Positions 7,319 to 17,295 of a DNA stretch of 64,000 bases are shown here, piece after piece; position 1 is the stretch's first letter; each line of letters opens with the position of its first letter. Below the pieces are notes generated by a model that ran no database searches, was not told where the DNA came from, and saw nothing but the letters and a program-made list of their open reading frames with translations. The translations under genes were made by a program, and so were the position numbers. Source of the stretch: Legionella sp. PATHC035 (GTDB taxonomy: Bacteria; Pseudomonadota; Gammaproteobacteria; Legionellales; Legionellaceae); NCBI RefSeq assembly GCF_026191115.1, contig NZ_JAPHOT010000001.1, forward strand, positions 1,989,501 to 2,053,500, given 5' to 3'.

Positions 7319-9826
7319 ATGGGACTTAGTCAATATCATAAAAAACGAGATTTTACTAAAACTCCCGAACCGAAAGGCAAGGTTATCAAAGAGCGTTCGC
7401 GTCTGTTTGTCATTCAAAAGCATGCTGCAAGCCATCTCCATTATGATTTTCGTCTTGAACTGAATGGTGTCCTAAAAAGTTGGGCCATCCCCAAAGGACC
7501 AAGCCTTGATCCAAAGGTCAAACGTCTCGCCATGCACGTCGAAGACCATCCCATTGAATATGGCTCGTTTGAAGGCATTATTCCTAAAGGAGAGTATGGT
7601 GGAGGAACGGTGATGCTATGGGATAAAGGAACTTGGGAGCCACTCGATGACAATCCTGATACAGCCTATGAAAAAGGACATTTGCGTTTTAATCTTCATG
7701 CTAAAAGATTAAATGGCCGCTGGGACTTAATTCGGTTTAAAGATGAAAAACATTGGTTTTTGATTAAATACGAAGATCAATACAGCAAAGAAGAGCGAGA
7801 CGATGATATAACCCAGACTCTAACAAAAAGTGTTCAATCAAACTATTCCATGGAGGAAATTGCTACACATTATACCCATGTTTGGCAAAATTCAGGGGCT
7901 AAAGCGATTAAGCCCCTGAGGACGAAAAAAAAAGCAAAAATTAACCCCACTATTTCCTTACCTGAAAATCTGAGAAAAACCAATTTTCCTGATTTTATTG
8001 CACCACAACTTGCAACTTTAGTTGACGAGCCCCCTGAAGGTAACCAGTGGGCTCATGAAATTAAACTGGATGGTTATCGAATTTTATCCTTTAAAAATGG
8101 TGCAGAAGTCATTCTTAAATCGCGCAATAACAAAGATTGGACCCATGAGTTACAGCCGATTGCCGAAGCAATAAATCAACTTCCTTTTGCTCAACTCATT
8201 CTTGACGGGGAAGTAGTCGTCCTTGATGCTGAGGGACGTTCGGATTTTCAATTATTACAAAGCTCGATTAAAAATAAAGAGAAAGCCCCTTTGATTTATT
8301 TCCTTTTCGACCTACTGTACTTTGATGGTTACGATTTACGTGGACTAACCTTAATTGAGCGAAAATCAATTTTAAAAAATGTTCTTGCTGCCGATGTACC
8401 GCTCCTTCATTACAGTGACCATATCATTACAGAAGGCAAAGCGCTCTATGAATACTCTTGTAACCATGGCTTAGAAGGAATTATTTCTAAGCGTGTAGAT
8501 GCAGTCTATCGTTCTAAACGAAGCAAAGATTGGTTAAAAATTAAATGCATTAAACGACAAGAGTTTGTAATTGGTGGTTACACTTTACCTAAAGGAGGAC
8601 GTGCGCATTTTGGTTCACTGTTACTTGGGGTATATAATAAAAAGGGAACATTGGATTATACAGGAAATGTGGGGACAGGATTTAATACTCAATCACTGAA
8701 TGAAATCAATAAACTTCTACGCCAAAATAGAGCACCAATTAATCCATTTAATAGCAAACCTCCCGGTTCTACTCAAGCCCATTGGCTCAAACCCCTTTTG
8801 GTCTGTGAAGTAGAATTTACGGAATGGACAAAAGAAGGTCTTTTACGCCATCCTAGTTTTAAAGGGATGCGATTGGATAAAAAAGCCACGGAAGTCATGC
8901 GTGAGCTTGAGCTTCCTTTAAGAAGGGTAAAAAAAGAGCCCGCGGCACGAACCACCAAGAACCATTCTCAATTTAAAATGACCAATCCGAATAAAATTCT
9001 TTATCCTGAAGATAATATAAGCAAATACGATCTGTTGACTTATTATGAAGCAGTCAGTGATTACATTCTTCCTTACTTGACGCTAAGGCCATTAACCTTA
9101 GTCCGTTGCCCTTCAGAGTACAATAAATGTTTTTATCAACGCCATTATAATAAAGCAACTAAAAAAGCCCTTCATCCCCTTGAAGATCCTACAGACGAGG
9201 GTCATGAACCCTTCATTTATTTAAATAACCAAGAGGGGTTATTAAGTCTCGTGCAAATGGACGTTTTAGAAATTCACCCCTGGGGAAGTACCATTAATCA
9301 TCTAGAACAGCCAGATATTATTGTTATTGATTTAGATCCTGCTCCAGATGTGACTTGGGCTGAGGTCGTTACTGCAGCATTCGATGTTCGCTACCATTTA
9401 AACCAATATCAATTAAAATCATTTGTAAAAAGTACTGGCGGCAAAGGATTACACCTGGTTATTCCAATTTTACCTGAATACGAATGGGAGGATGTAAAGC
9501 TATTTACTCACATCTTTGTTCAATTTTTAGAGAAATTAAACCCTCGACGTTACATCAGTAAAATGACGAAATCAAAACGTAATGGCAAAATTTTTGTAGA
9601 TTACTTACGTAATCAACGTGCAGCAACAGCCATAGCACCTTATTCTACTCGAGCAAAAATTCATGGTCCTGTCGCAACCCCTCTTTCATGGGATGAGTTA
9701 AGTGATAATAAAGCAGATAATAATTTCACTATTAAAACCTTGCCTTCCCGTTTAAAGCAATTAGAAAAAGATCCCTGGAGCGATTTTTGGATCATCAAAC
9801 AATCATTAAGGCTTAATGAATTATAA
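7319..9826 (+). CDS. ligD: Multifunctional DNA ligase D (phosphoesterase-ligase-polymerase)
   Basis: LigD trims, fills and seals double-strand breaks with Ku. The 835 residues carry all three classical modules. The 3'-phosphoesterase comes first (about 1-190; HAASHLHYDFRLE, IPKGEYGGGTV). The ATP-dependent ligase is next (about 220-520), with adenylated lysine in EIKLDGYR at K249 and SKRVDAVYRSKRSKDWLKIK further on. The primase-like polymerase is last (about 545-835), with metal-binding D671 and D673 in VIDLDPAPD, STGGKGLHL and the KRNGKIFVDYLRNQRAATA block. All key residues appear present. Domain order PE-LIG-POL differs from the mycobacterial POL-PE-LIG order and matches one common proteobacterial arrangement. 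It is convergent with dinB, 37 bp apart. Confidence 0.97.
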   Translation: MGLSQYHKKRDFTKTPEPKGKVIKERSRLFVIQKHAASHLHYDFRLELNGVLKSWAIPKGPSLDPKVKRLAMHVEDHPIEYGSFEGIIPKGEYGGGTVMLWDKGTWEPLDDNPDTAYEKGHLRFNLHAKRLNGRWDLIRFKDEKHWFLIKYEDQYSKEERDDDITQTLTKSVQSNYSMEEIATHYTHVWQNSGAKAIKPLRTKKKAKINPTISLPENLRKTNFPDFIAPQLATLVDEPPEGNQWAHEIKLDGYRILSFKNGAEVILKSRNNKDWTHELQPIAEAINQLPFAQLILDGEVVVLDAEGRSDFQLLQSSIKNKEKAPLIYFLFDLLYFDGYDLRGLTLIERKSILKNVLAADVPLLHYSDHIITEGKALYEYSCNHGLEGIISKRVDAVYRSKRSKDWLKIKCIKRQEFVIGGYTLPKGGRAHFGSLLLGVYNKKGTLDYTGNVGTGFNTQSLNEINKLLRQNRAPINPFNSKPPGSTQAHWLKPLLVCEVEFTEWTKEGLLRHPSFKGMRLDKKATEVMRELELPLRRVKKEPAARTTKNHSQFKMTNPNKILYPEDNISKYDLLTYYEAVSDYILPYLTLRPLTLVRCPSEYNKCFYQRHYNKATKKALHPLEDPTDEGHEPFIYLNNQEGLLSLVQMDVLEIHPWGSTINHLEQPDIIVIDLDPAPDVTWAEVVTAAFDVRYHLNQYQLKSFVKSTGGKGLHLVIPILPEYEWEDVKLFTHIFVQFLEKLNPRRYISKMTKSKRNGKIFVDYLRNQRAATAIAPYSTRAKIHGPVATPLSWDELSDNKADNNFTIKTLPSRLKQLEKDPWSDFWIIKQSLRLNEL

Positions 9827-9863
9827 TCGATGATTTCTTTTCAAACAGGAGAGAAATTACGAG

Positions 9864-10967
9864 TTACTTTTCAAAGAGCGTCTCATCCAAATTTAATTCC
9901 AGTTGAATCCCCTCAATGACTCTTTGTTGCTTCAATTTGACTCCTATGCCTAACAATCGTACCGGCATACGCTTTCTCAAAAAACCTTCCTGCATCAGTT
10001 GGCTTAAAATAGCCAAATCGAGACGGTCATGCACGCGCTCCACTGTGGTTTGCTGAAAATCATTGAATTTTAATTTAACAAAAAGAGTATGTATTCCAAG
10101 AATTTCTCCCGCTCGCTGGATTCGCGCTTCAAGGCGCACCGTTAACTCGGGTAAAGCAGCCAAACAGGCATCCACATCTGGCAAATCGTGTAAATAAGTT
10201 TCTTCGACACTAATCGATTTACGAATACGCTCAGGATTAACGGGCCGCTCATCCACACCCCGCGCTAAATCATAAAGCCTCTGCCCCATCACGCCAAACT
10301 CATTCACTAAATAGTCTATTGAATGATGTTGTAAATCACCACAGGTTTGAATATTTAATGACTTGAGTTTCTCCTCCATTTTAGGGCCTACACCAAATAA
10401 TTTGCGTACAGGCAAATCAATCATAAAGGCAGCCACTTCCTCTGGTTTAATCACCTTTTGCCCATTTGGTTTATGCCAGTCACTGGCAATTTTTGCCAAA
10501 CTCTTGTTCGGTGCAATGCCTGCACTCGCAGTCAATTGCCGTGTCTGATAAATTCGCTCCCGTAACTCTTGAGCGATCCAAGTCGCACTTCCTTTACAAT
10601 TGGGTGAGTCCGTCACATCAAGATAGGCTTCATCCAAAGATAAAGGTTCAATAAGGTCAGTGTATTCTGCAAATAAATCTCGAATATGTTGGCTTTCATT
10701 TCGATAAACTTCCATGCGCACCGGTCGCAAAATAAGGTGACGACATAATTTCAGTGCCTGGGCTGTGGACATGGCAGAGCGTACCCCGAATGCACGGGCT
10801 GCATAATTGCACGTTGCAATAACCCCTCTGCGGTCAGCAGCCCCTCCTACCGCGATGGGTTGATTAGCAAGCTCTGGAAAATCACGCATTTCAATCGCAG
10901 CATAAAAGCAATCCATATCGATATGAATGATTTTTCTTATTGGATTTCTATCCTTTAGCTCGTTCAT
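9864..10967 (-). CDS. dinB: DNA polymerase IV
   Basis: DinB is a Y-family polymerase that bypasses damaged bases and extends misaligned ends. In 367 residues it has the catalytic IDMDCFYAAIE with D17, the second acidic pair in SLDEAYLDV (D112, E113), and helix-hairpin-helix and little-finger regions of normal length. Near the C-terminus QLELNL resembles the QLxLF beta-clamp motif. The ATG has GAGGA just upstream. It begins 11 bp after the umuC stop, so it is probably the third gene of a umuD-umuC-dinB operon, an arrangement that would express two translesion polymerases together. Confidence 0.96.
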   Translation of the reverse strand: MNELKDRNPIRKIIHIDMDCFYAAIEMRDFPELANQPIAVGGAADRRGVIATCNYAARAFGVRSAMSTAQALKLCRHLILRPVRMEVYRNESQHIRDLFAEYTDLIEPLSLDEAYLDVTDSPNCKGSATWIAQELRERIYQTRQLTASAGIAPNKSLAKIASDWHKPNGQKVIKPEEVAAFMIDLPVRKLFGVGPKMEEKLKSLNIQTCGDLQHHSIDYLVNEFGVMGQRLYDLARGVDERPVNPERIRKSISVEETYLHDLPDVDACLAALPELTVRLEARIQRAGEILGIHTLFVKLKFNDFQQTTVERVHDRLDLAILSQLMQEGFLRKRMPVRLLGIGVKLKQQRVIEGIQLELNLDETLFEK

Positions 10968-10978
10968 GATGTCCTCTT

Positions 10979-12241
10979 TTAATACACCCGAACCAGAGGA
11001 ACATCAGACCATCGAGTGGTGTAAGCAGGTGATTTAAGTTCTGCTCGCATCGCCCAGGGCTTCGAATAGCCTTCAGCAGCGAGTCGAATGGTGCTTCGTC
11101 CAAACTTTTGGTTGATTTGCTCAAACACGCTCATCCATTGTTCCGCGTCCTGTATTTGCTCCTCACATGGTTGGTGAAACAGATCCAGCTGTCGTGGGTT
11201 TTTAGGAATTAAGTCCAGAAGACATACACCCGCTTTTTTGTAGTAATATCCACTTTTAAAAATACGTTGCAGACATCGTTTGGCGATTTTAGTAATTAAA
11301 CGCAAATCATCGGTGGGATTAATAAAACGAAACTCGATGGATTGAACGTGTTGTGCTAAATCCTCTCGAAACCGATTGGTATGGAGAAAAACACCGATGC
11401 GTTGTGCCACCAAATGTTGATGACGCATTTTTTCCACCGCGCGGGCACAATGGCTACTGACTGATTCCGCGATTGAAGCCCATTGTGTTTGCATTTGTCC
11501 AAAACTCTTAGAAGACATAATATTTTGTTTGGCCTCGACCTCATCTAAGCCACCACAGGCAACTCCTTGCAGTTCCATTGCCGTTCGCATCAGCACCACA
11601 TTAAAACTCTTCTTCAAAAGGTGAGGATTGGTCGTTGCCAAATCATAGGCAGTATGAATGCCACGCGCGATTAATTTGTTTTCCCATTGCCGCCCTACAC
11701 CCCAGATGTCTCCTACCGAAATCTGCTGCAATAAGGATTCACGGTTCGAGGTAATATTAAATATGGGAATTTTAAAAACCTTTTTACACAAATGATTAGC
11801 TACCTTAGCCAAGGTTTTAGTGGGCCCTATACCAATCGAAGTAGGTATCCCTGTATGTTTTAAAATTTTCTTTTGTAATTGTTCGCAAAAGGAATCATGG
11901 TTGGCTAAGGGTAAGCTACTTAAATCAAGAAATGCCTCATCAATGGAGTAAATTTCCACATGCGGCCAGCTTTCTTCAATGGTACACATCACGCGGTGAC
12001 TGATGTTGCCATACAGGGTGTAATTCGAGGAAAAGGCTTTCACCCCATGCTGTTTGCACAAACCTTTAATTTTAAAATAAGGCTCGCCCATGGCTATACC
12101 TAATGCTTTGGCCTCATTCGAACGCGCGATGCAACATCCATCATTATTGGATAACACCACGATCGGAACATCCTTTAAATCAGGGCGAAACAAGCGCTCA
12201 CAGCTGGCGTAAAAATTATTGCAATCCACTAGTGCAAACAT
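10979..12241 (-). CDS. umuC: DNA polymerase V catalytic subunit UmuC
   Basis: UmuC with a processed UmuD dimer forms error-prone polymerase V. The sequence MFALVDCNNFYASCERLF is the standard family N-terminus, so I place the start at ATG 12241, one base after the umuD stop; an upstream ATG at 12256 would add five residues and overlap umuD. IYSIDEAFLDLS carries the second catalytic acidic pair. The remaining length, about 420 residues, is normal, and the C-terminal region around GRSTIRLAAEGY is typical. Neither start has a good Shine-Dalgarno site, so translation is probably coupled to umuD. Confidence 0.95.
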   Translation of the reverse strand: MFALVDCNNFYASCERLFRPDLKDVPIVVLSNNDGCCIARSNEAKALGIAMGEPYFKIKGLCKQHGVKAFSSNYTLYGNISHRVMCTIEESWPHVEIYSIDEAFLDLSSLPLANHDSFCEQLQKKILKHTGIPTSIGIGPTKTLAKVANHLCKKVFKIPIFNITSNRESLLQQISVGDIWGVGRQWENKLIARGIHTAYDLATTNPHLLKKSFNVVLMRTAMELQGVACGGLDEVEAKQNIMSSKSFGQMQTQWASIAESVSSHCARAVEKMRHQHLVAQRIGVFLHTNRFREDLAQHVQSIEFRFINPTDDLRLITKIAKRCLQRIFKSGYYYKKAGVCLLDLIPKNPRQLDLFHQPCEEQIQDAEQWMSVFEQINQKFGRSTIRLAAEGYSKPWAMRAELKSPAYTTRWSDVPLVRVY

Positions 12242-12242
12242 G

Positions 12243-12749
12243 TTAGACAAGCTCATGCAATACTAAAGTCACCACCCCCCAAATCACCATTTCATCCTCT
12301 TCCGTAATATCAATGGGTTTAAATTTGGGATTGGCGGGGAGTAATTGGACCTTGCCTGCCTTTTTCGACAGGTGCTTTACGGTCAGTTCACCATTGACCG
12401 CCGCAATCACAATACGGCCATCGGACGGTTCTATGCTTCTATCGACTAAAAGCCAATCCCCTGAAAAAATACCCGCATTGACCATGGACTCCCCAGTGGC
12501 TTGCAAGACAAAGGTGGAGGCTGGATGCTTGATGAATTTGGTATTTAAATCGAGATACCCTTCAATATAATCATCGGCAGGTGATGGAAAACCTGCTTGT
12601 ATTTTGCTTGCAAATACCGGCAATTGGTACGCCGCGCGATTTTTTAGTTGCTCTAACTCAACAAGCTGGGATAGGGGAAGACGAACTGCTTTGGTCGGCT
12701 CACCCTTGGGACGCCCTGCCCCTGCTCTTTTTCCGCCTCGTGGTGACAT
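12243..12749 (-). CDS. umuD: UmuD-type self-cleaving mutagenesis protein
   Basis: UmuD is a LexA-like protein whose self-cleavage activates polymerase V. From ATG 12749 it has 168 residues. The cleavage site is A52-G53 in IQAGFPSPADDY, with nucleophile S88 in TGESM and general-base K125 in ELTVKHL. An upstream ATG at 12821 is rejected because the promoter at 12781-12809 lies inside that longer frame. The N-terminal arm is longer than in E. coli and begins with a basic GGKRAGAGRPKG stretch, found in some phage- and plasmid-type UmuD or LexA relatives and resembling a DNA-contacting arm. It is first in the umuD-umuC-dinB operon. Confidence 0.94.
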   Translation of the reverse strand: MSPRGGKRAGAGRPKGEPTKAVRLPLSQLVELEQLKNRAAYQLPVFASKIQAGFPSPADDYIEGYLDLNTKFIKHPASTFVLQATGESMVNAGIFSGDWLLVDRSIEPSDGRIVIAAVNGELTVKHLSKKAGKVQLLPANPKFKPIDITEEDEMVIWGVVTLVLHELV

Positions 12750-12780
12750 AAATGGTTCTTTTTTTGATTTACGTACAATT

Positions 12781-12809
12781 ATCATAGACAGAAGAAAACA
12801 CGCTGTAAA
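12781..12809 (-). promoter_or_regulatory. Near-consensus sigma-70 promoter of umuD-umuC-dinB
   Basis: On the minus strand TTTACA (12804-12809) and TATGAT (12781-12786) are separated by exactly 17 bp. The start of transcription would fall near 12773, about 25 bases before the umuD ATG at 12749. I see no E. coli-type LexA box in or beside it. Confidence 0.75.
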
Positions 12810-13065
12810 TCCCATCCTCACGCTACTGCACTAAAATTCCACCTAAGTCTGCGAGAATATTAAGAAAAAAATTTTTTAAAATTTTTTATTGAGACAATGG
12901 CTTGGTTGCCAATGGAGGATCAAAATCAATTCAATTGTGGCATCACCAGAAGGAATAAATCTCCAGCGCAATAACATTATGGCTATTTCATCAGCGTTCA
13001 TTGGAACAACGACCGCTCATAAAACACGATTAAATCGTTTGGTCTATGGATTTAATCCAATCAGC

Positions 13066-13377
13066 TTACTTATTTCCCTCTATGAATGACATTCCCATAT
13101 TCATGCCTTCGTCAAGAAGATTTTCTCCTTTATCTTCTTGTGATTGATTTTGCCCGCCACTTACAGATTGCACAATATCATTCACATTATCAGGTAGCAA
13201 AGATGAAGCAATCTGCATAAGATCTGAATTAGTTCCTGAAGGGGAGTCCATACTCATGCTTGAGTCATCATTAGACTGGTTATCGTTTTTATTTTGTAAC
13301 ATCTGTGCGGCATCGTTTACTATGTCTAAAGAATCCTCTGCTATCTGCTTGGCTACTCCTTCGGCTATCTGAGCCAT
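13066..13377 (-). CDS. Small acidic protein of unknown function
   Basis: The 103-residue product begins MAQIAEGVAKQIAEDSLDIV and has a GAGG ribosome-binding site about 10 bases upstream. The middle is low in complexity and rich in N, D, S and M, and there is no signal peptide or membrane helix. The first 30 residues could form an amphipathic helix. I do not recognise a family. It sits between the umuD promoter region and mnmE, and about 120 bp separate it from the mnmE stop. Confidence 0.6.
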   Translation of the reverse strand: MAQIAEGVAKQIAEDSLDIVNDAAQMLQNKNDNQSNDDSSMSMDSPSGTNSDLMQIASSLLPDNVNDIVQSVSGGQNQSQEDKGENLLDEGMNMGMSFIEGNK

Positions 13378-13498
13378 AATGAATACCTCGTTTATAAAGC
13401 TCTACCTATAAGAATAGCACAAATAATAAACAGAACTCACCTTACTCACGGGCTAAGCAGTTCCGTCTTTGTGCACGCTTGGGTTCCACCGCAAACCG

Positions 13499-14863
13499 TT
13501 ACTTACCAATGCAGAAACTGGAAAAGATATACCCTAATAAATCATCAGAAGTGAATTCCCCAGTGATCTCACATAAACTTTGATGTGCTTGACGTAAATC
13601 CTCAGCTAACAATTCACCAGCTCGATGCTCGAGCAGTTGTTGTTGGCCAGTAGACAATATTTTTTTGGCTTCATCTAATGCGTGCAGATGGCGTCTTCTG
13701 GCAAGAAAGTGTCCCTCATTCGGTTGATAACCTACAACCTGTTTTATCAATTGTTTCAAACCATCCATTCCTTCTCCTGATTTTGCAGAGATATAGACGG
13801 TATGATCGTGTATTTGCGTAGTATGTCCCAGGGTATCAATTTTATTGAATACGGTAATAACGGGAACTTCTGGAGGTAACGCGGTTTTAATTTCTTTGGT
13901 TATATGATGATGCTGCTCTAAATCATTCACATCAACAACAAGTAACACACAATCTGCTTTCTTTAGTTCTTGCCATGCGCGTTTAATTCCCTCTTTCTCA
14001 ACGACATCATGCGATTCACGTAACCCCGCGGTATCGATGATGTGTAGGGGAATATCATCCAGTAAAATATGTTCACGCATAACATCACGAGTAGTGCCTG
14101 CAATTTCGGTAACTATGGCTATATCACGCCCAGCTAAGCAATTAATTAAAGTGGATTTTCCCGCATTAGGCCTTCCAGCAATTACGACGGATAACCCCTC
14201 ACGCAGAATTACCCCTTGATTGGCTTGAGCTCGTATCTCTTCTAATTCGGTTAAAATATTTTGTAATAAAAGGGCTACTTTACCGTCATTAAGAAAATCT
14301 ATTTCCTCTTCTGGGAAGTCAATTGCCGCTTCTACATACAGGCGTAAATGAATAATTTTTTCGTTTAATTGATTAATTTTATTTGAAAACTCACCTTGTA
14401 ATGACTTTAAAGCCATTCGCGCGGCAGTTTGTGAACTGGCTTGGATTAGATCAGCGATTGCTTCTGCTTGAGCTAAATCAATTTTATCATTTAAAAACGC
14501 GCGCTCAGAAAACTCTCCTGGCCGCGCCAATCGAGCCCCAAGTTGAATACATACTTTGGTCAGCATATCAAGCACAACGGGAGAACCATGGGCTTGGATT
14601 TCAACAACGTCCTCACCAGTAAACGAATGAGGTGCTTTAAAATAAATCATAATCCCTTGATCAATTAAAGAATCTAATGAGCCTGATTTATTGGTTTCGG
14701 TAACTGAGTAAAAGGAGCAAAAAGTTGCCAAGCGGGGTTTTAAGGCCTTATTGCCATTAAGTAATACAGCAATGGGATATGCTTCTGGTCCTGATAATCG
14801 GATAATTCCTACCCCACCTCTTCCGGGTGGGGTAGCGATAGCTACTATAGTTTCTGCAGACAT
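13499..14863 (-). CDS. mnmE: tRNA modification GTPase MnmE
   Basis: MnmE with MnmG makes the 5-carboxymethylaminomethyl group on wobble uridine of certain tRNAs. The 454-residue product has the folate-binding N-domain (1-120), a helical domain, and an inserted G domain with G1 GRPNAGKS at 230-237, DTAG at 277-280 and NKID at 340-343. It ends in the invariant FCIGK with C451. The ATG directly follows the yidC stop (TAAATG), so it is co-transcribed and probably translationally coupled. This is the last gene of the rpmH-rnpA-yidD-yidC-mnmE cluster. Confidence 0.98.
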   Translation of the reverse strand: MSAETIVAIATPPGRGGVGIIRLSGPEAYPIAVLLNGNKALKPRLATFCSFYSVTETNKSGSLDSLIDQGIMIYFKAPHSFTGEDVVEIQAHGSPVVLDMLTKVCIQLGARLARPGEFSERAFLNDKIDLAQAEAIADLIQASSQTAARMALKSLQGEFSNKINQLNEKIIHLRLYVEAAIDFPEEEIDFLNDGKVALLLQNILTELEEIRAQANQGVILREGLSVVIAGRPNAGKSTLINCLAGRDIAIVTEIAGTTRDVMREHILLDDIPLHIIDTAGLRESHDVVEKEGIKRAWQELKKADCVLLVVDVNDLEQHHHITKEIKTALPPEVPVITVFNKIDTLGHTTQIHDHTVYISAKSGEGMDGLKQLIKQVVGYQPNEGHFLARRRHLHALDEAKKILSTGQQQLLEHRAGELLAEDLRQAHQSLCEITGEFTSDDLLGYIFSSFCIGK

Positions 14864-16540
14864 TTATTTAGCTGGAACCAGTTTTTTTGCAGGTTTTTCA
14901 TCAGAATATTTACGGGTAATGTACCATTGCTGCAATATAGATAGAGCATTATTCACAATCCAATACAATACCAAACCGGCTGGAAAATTCCAAAACAAGC
15001 CTGTAAATAATACCGGTAAAAACATCATGACTTTAGCTTGCATTGGATCTGGAGGCGCTGGATTTAATTTTTGTTGAATCAGCATCGTAGCCCCCATAAT
15101 TAATGGCAATACATGATAGGGATCAGCTGAAGCCAAATCTTTAATCCAGAAAATAAAGGGTGCTTGTCTTAACTCAACACTTTCCAGTAAAACCCAATAC
15201 AGAGCAATAAAGACTGGAATTTGAATCACGATAGGTAAACAGCCGCCCAAAGGATTTACTTTTTCCTGTTTGTATAACTCCATGGTAGCCTGGCTGATTT
15301 TTGCTTTGTCATCACCATATCGCTCGCGCAAGGCTTGTAATTTAGGCTGTAACTTACGCATTCCAGCCATTGATTTATAGCTCGCAGCAGACAAACGATA
15401 AAAGGCTAGCTTGATTAATACGGTCACTAAAACGATAGACCAACCCCAGTTGCCTACAACATTATAGATCGCTTTCATCAACGAGAATAATAGCGATGAT
15501 AAAAACCATAAAATTCCATAATCCACGGTAAGATCAAGCGATGGAGCAATCTTTTCTAGGACACTGGTAATTTCTGGGCCTAAATATAATTTAGCACTGA
15601 CCGTTTTTTGCTCTTCAGGTTTCAGTGTAATCGGGTTGCTTACAGCACCAATGGTATAATCATTATTTACCGCTCGTGTATAAAATTTATTATTCGTATC
15701 CGTAGTTGGAATCCACGCGGTTAAAAAATAGTGTTGCTGCATGGCAATCCAGCCACCTTTACTGTCCACATCCAGGTTTGTTTTATTCATGTCACTAAAG
15801 CTTACTTTTTGATAACGATGTTTTCCTGGTTCTGAATAGGAGGCGCCTGTATATGAGCCAACATGAAATACACTTGATTTGTCTTCTTTGGGTGAACTAC
15901 GTAACAGCTGCGTATTCAAATACCCAGTCCAATCCGTGCTGCTGTTATTAACAATCTTGTAATTTACCTCAATGAGGTAGCTGCCTTTTGTAAAAATGAG
16001 TTCTTTTTTTACTTCGAGTCCTTGATCATTTTTTCCACTAAGTGTCACTACTAACTGCTTCTGATCGGGAGCCAATTCGTAGTGTTGCTGTGGGGTGGTA
16101 AAATTAAAATTAAGTGCTTGAACATTCTGTCCTGCAGGAACAAAAAGACTGCTGTTCGCCACATAACGCTCGCCAGGTTGATTTTGTAACAGAAGAAATG
16201 GCTTATTCTTTTCATCCACACTTTGAGGATAATCGAGGAGCTTTCCAGAAACTACATCCCCATGCTGCAGATCAATACTTACATCTAAAACGTCTGTTTT
16301 CACACGAACTGATGGGGCATTGCTGTTATTAGCTTGTTCAACAACTGGAGTCGTTGGAGTTGATGTATTGGTGTTAGAGGGAGCTACTTGAGGTAACAAT
16401 GGCTGGCCACTATTCTCCTGACTCATCGCATTTTCTGTTGGCGTAGGCTTAGCAGGAGGATAATCTATTTGCCAGGCATTCCAAAGTGATAAACTAACTA
16501 GCGCAAGCGCCATATATAAAACAATACGTCGTATATCCAT
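14864..16540 (-). CDS. yidC: Membrane protein insertase YidC
   Basis: YidC inserts and folds inner-membrane proteins alone or with SecYEG. I start it at ATG 16540 ([20 protein letters not shown]), the family N-terminus; the open frame extends further upstream only because it overlaps yidD. The 558-residue protein has an N-terminal membrane helix, a large periplasmic beta domain (about 30-345) and five C-terminal membrane helices, with the conserved [20 protein letters not shown] segment. The groove position that is arginine in E. coli is lysine here (VLIKLAFY), as I recall for several other gammaproteobacteria. Its ATG shares a base with the yidD stop (TGATG). Confidence 0.97.
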   Translation of the reverse strand: MDIRRIVLYMALALVSLSLWNAWQIDYPPAKPTPTENAMSQENSGQPLLPQVAPSNTNTSTPTTPVVEQANNSNAPSVRVKTDVLDVSIDLQHGDVVSGKLLDYPQSVDEKNKPFLLLQNQPGERYVANSSLFVPAGQNVQALNFNFTTPQQHYELAPDQKQLVVTLSGKNDQGLEVKKELIFTKGSYLIEVNYKIVNNSSTDWTGYLNTQLLRSSPKEDKSSVFHVGSYTGASYSEPGKHRYQKVSFSDMNKTNLDVDSKGGWIAMQQHYFLTAWIPTTDTNNKFYTRAVNNDYTIGAVSNPITLKPEEQKTVSAKLYLGPEITSVLEKIAPSLDLTVDYGILWFLSSLLFSLMKAIYNVVGNWGWSIVLVTVLIKLAFYRLSAASYKSMAGMRKLQPKLQALRERYGDDKAKISQATMELYKQEKVNPLGGCLPIVIQIPVFIALYWVLLESVELRQAPFIFWIKDLASADPYHVLPLIMGATMLIQQKLNPAPPDPMQAKVMMFLPVLFTGLFWNFPAGLVLYWIVNNALSILQQWYITRKYSDEKPAKKLVPAK

Positions 16541-16788
16541 CAATGATTCTCGTTGTTGGGGAGTACTGGATCGTAACCACCGCGTGACCAAGGGTGGCAC
16601 CGTAATACTCTTTTTAAAGCCATCCATAAACCTTTGGTTATGCCACATTGTTGGATAGCGCTTTCCGCATATTGTGAACAACTTGGGTAATATCGGCAAC
16701 TTGGCTTTAACAAGGGGCTAATCAAATATTGATATAGTTTGATGGGAAAACAAACTATTTTTCGTAACATGAGATTAATTTTTTCCAT
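16540..16788 (-). CDS. yidD: Membrane protein insertion efficiency factor YidD
   Basis: YidD is a small membrane-associated protein that helps YidC-dependent insertion. The 82 residues contain the family core [19 protein letters not shown], with its conserved cysteines, and [11 protein letters not shown]. The start overlaps the end of rnpA by about 34 bases and the stop overlaps the yidC start by one base, the usual compact arrangement. A second ATG six codons in (16770) is possible and would shorten the overlap. Confidence 0.95.
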   Translation of the reverse strand: MEKINLMLRKIVCFPIKLYQYLISPLLKPSCRYYPSCSQYAESAIQQCGITKGLWMALKRVLRCHPWSRGGYDPVLPNNENH

Positions 16789-17099
16789 GTTTTGCCCATT
16801 CTAGCGTTTATACTTGCACTTGTTTGTTTTGCTACGCCTTGTCTTGCTAAAAAAACCACATCGACTGCAGGTAGTTCTTCTTGTCGAAAGCTCTCTCTTA
16901 ACAGCCGTTTGATACGATTTCGATCATGAGCTTTTGCTATCGCTTTTTTTGATAACGCCAGCCCAAGTCGTGCATAACCTAAATTATTCTCTCTAAAGAG
17001 AATGATAAATTCGGATGTTACTATTTTTTTTGCTTGTTCAAACACATGATTATAATCTTTTTTAGTTAATAATCGTTGTGTTTTTTTAAATACAAACAC
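16755..17099 (-). CDS. rnpA: Ribonuclease P protein component
   Basis: RnpA binds the catalytic RNA of RNase P and helps it mature tRNA 5' ends. The 114-residue product contains the signature [13 protein letters not shown] at 60-72 and a basic N-terminus. The start is GTG 17099, directly after the rpmH stop (TAAGTG), so there is no intergenic base at all and translation is likely coupled. The gene is slightly diverged outside the signature, as is normal for this family. Confidence 0.95.
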   Translation of the reverse strand: MFVFKKTQRLLTKKDYNHVFEQAKKIVTSEFIILFRENNLGYARLGLALSKKAIAKAHDRNRIKRLLRESFRQEELPAVDVVFLARQGVAKQTSASINARMGKTWKKLISCYEK

Positions 17100-17234
17100 T
17101 TATGCAGTCAAACGCTTACGGCCTTTAGCACGACGACGTTTAATTACTAATCTACCTGCACGAGTAGCCATACGCTCACGAAAACCATGATCACGTTTAC
17201 GTTTTAAATTACTGGGTTGAAAGGTACGTTTCAT
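17100..17234 (-). CDS. rpmH: 50S ribosomal protein L34
   Basis: This 44-residue gene is too short for most frame lists. It translates as [20 protein letters not shown] and on to a basic tail ending KGRKRLTA, the canonical L34 sequence. It is the first gene of the rpmH-rnpA-yidD-yidC-mnmE cluster and has a consensus promoter upstream. An AGG-containing weak ribosome-binding site precedes the ATG. Confidence 0.98.
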   Translation of the reverse strand: MKRTFQPSNLKRKRDHGFRERMATRAGRLVIKRRRAKGRKRLTA

Positions 17235-17266
17235 GATGAACCTGCTAATAAATTATGAGGCTGGCA

Positions 17267-17295
17267 ATGATAGAGAACTTTTTTTCTACTGTCAA
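17267..17295 (-). promoter_or_regulatory. Consensus sigma-70 promoter of the rpmH operon
   Basis: On the minus strand TTGACA (17290-17295) and TATCAT (17267-17272) are separated by 17 bp. The transcription start would lie about 25 bp before the rpmH ATG. This is the strongest promoter match I found in the window. Confidence 0.85.

Noticed and set aside
12750..12830. Possible LexA box upstream of umuD
   Set aside because: No CTG-N10-CAG pair is present in the promoter or leader.
12889..13089. 66-codon frame on the plus strand
   Set aside because: No ribosome-binding site, no family resemblance, and it overlaps the end of the better-supported gene at 13066-13377.
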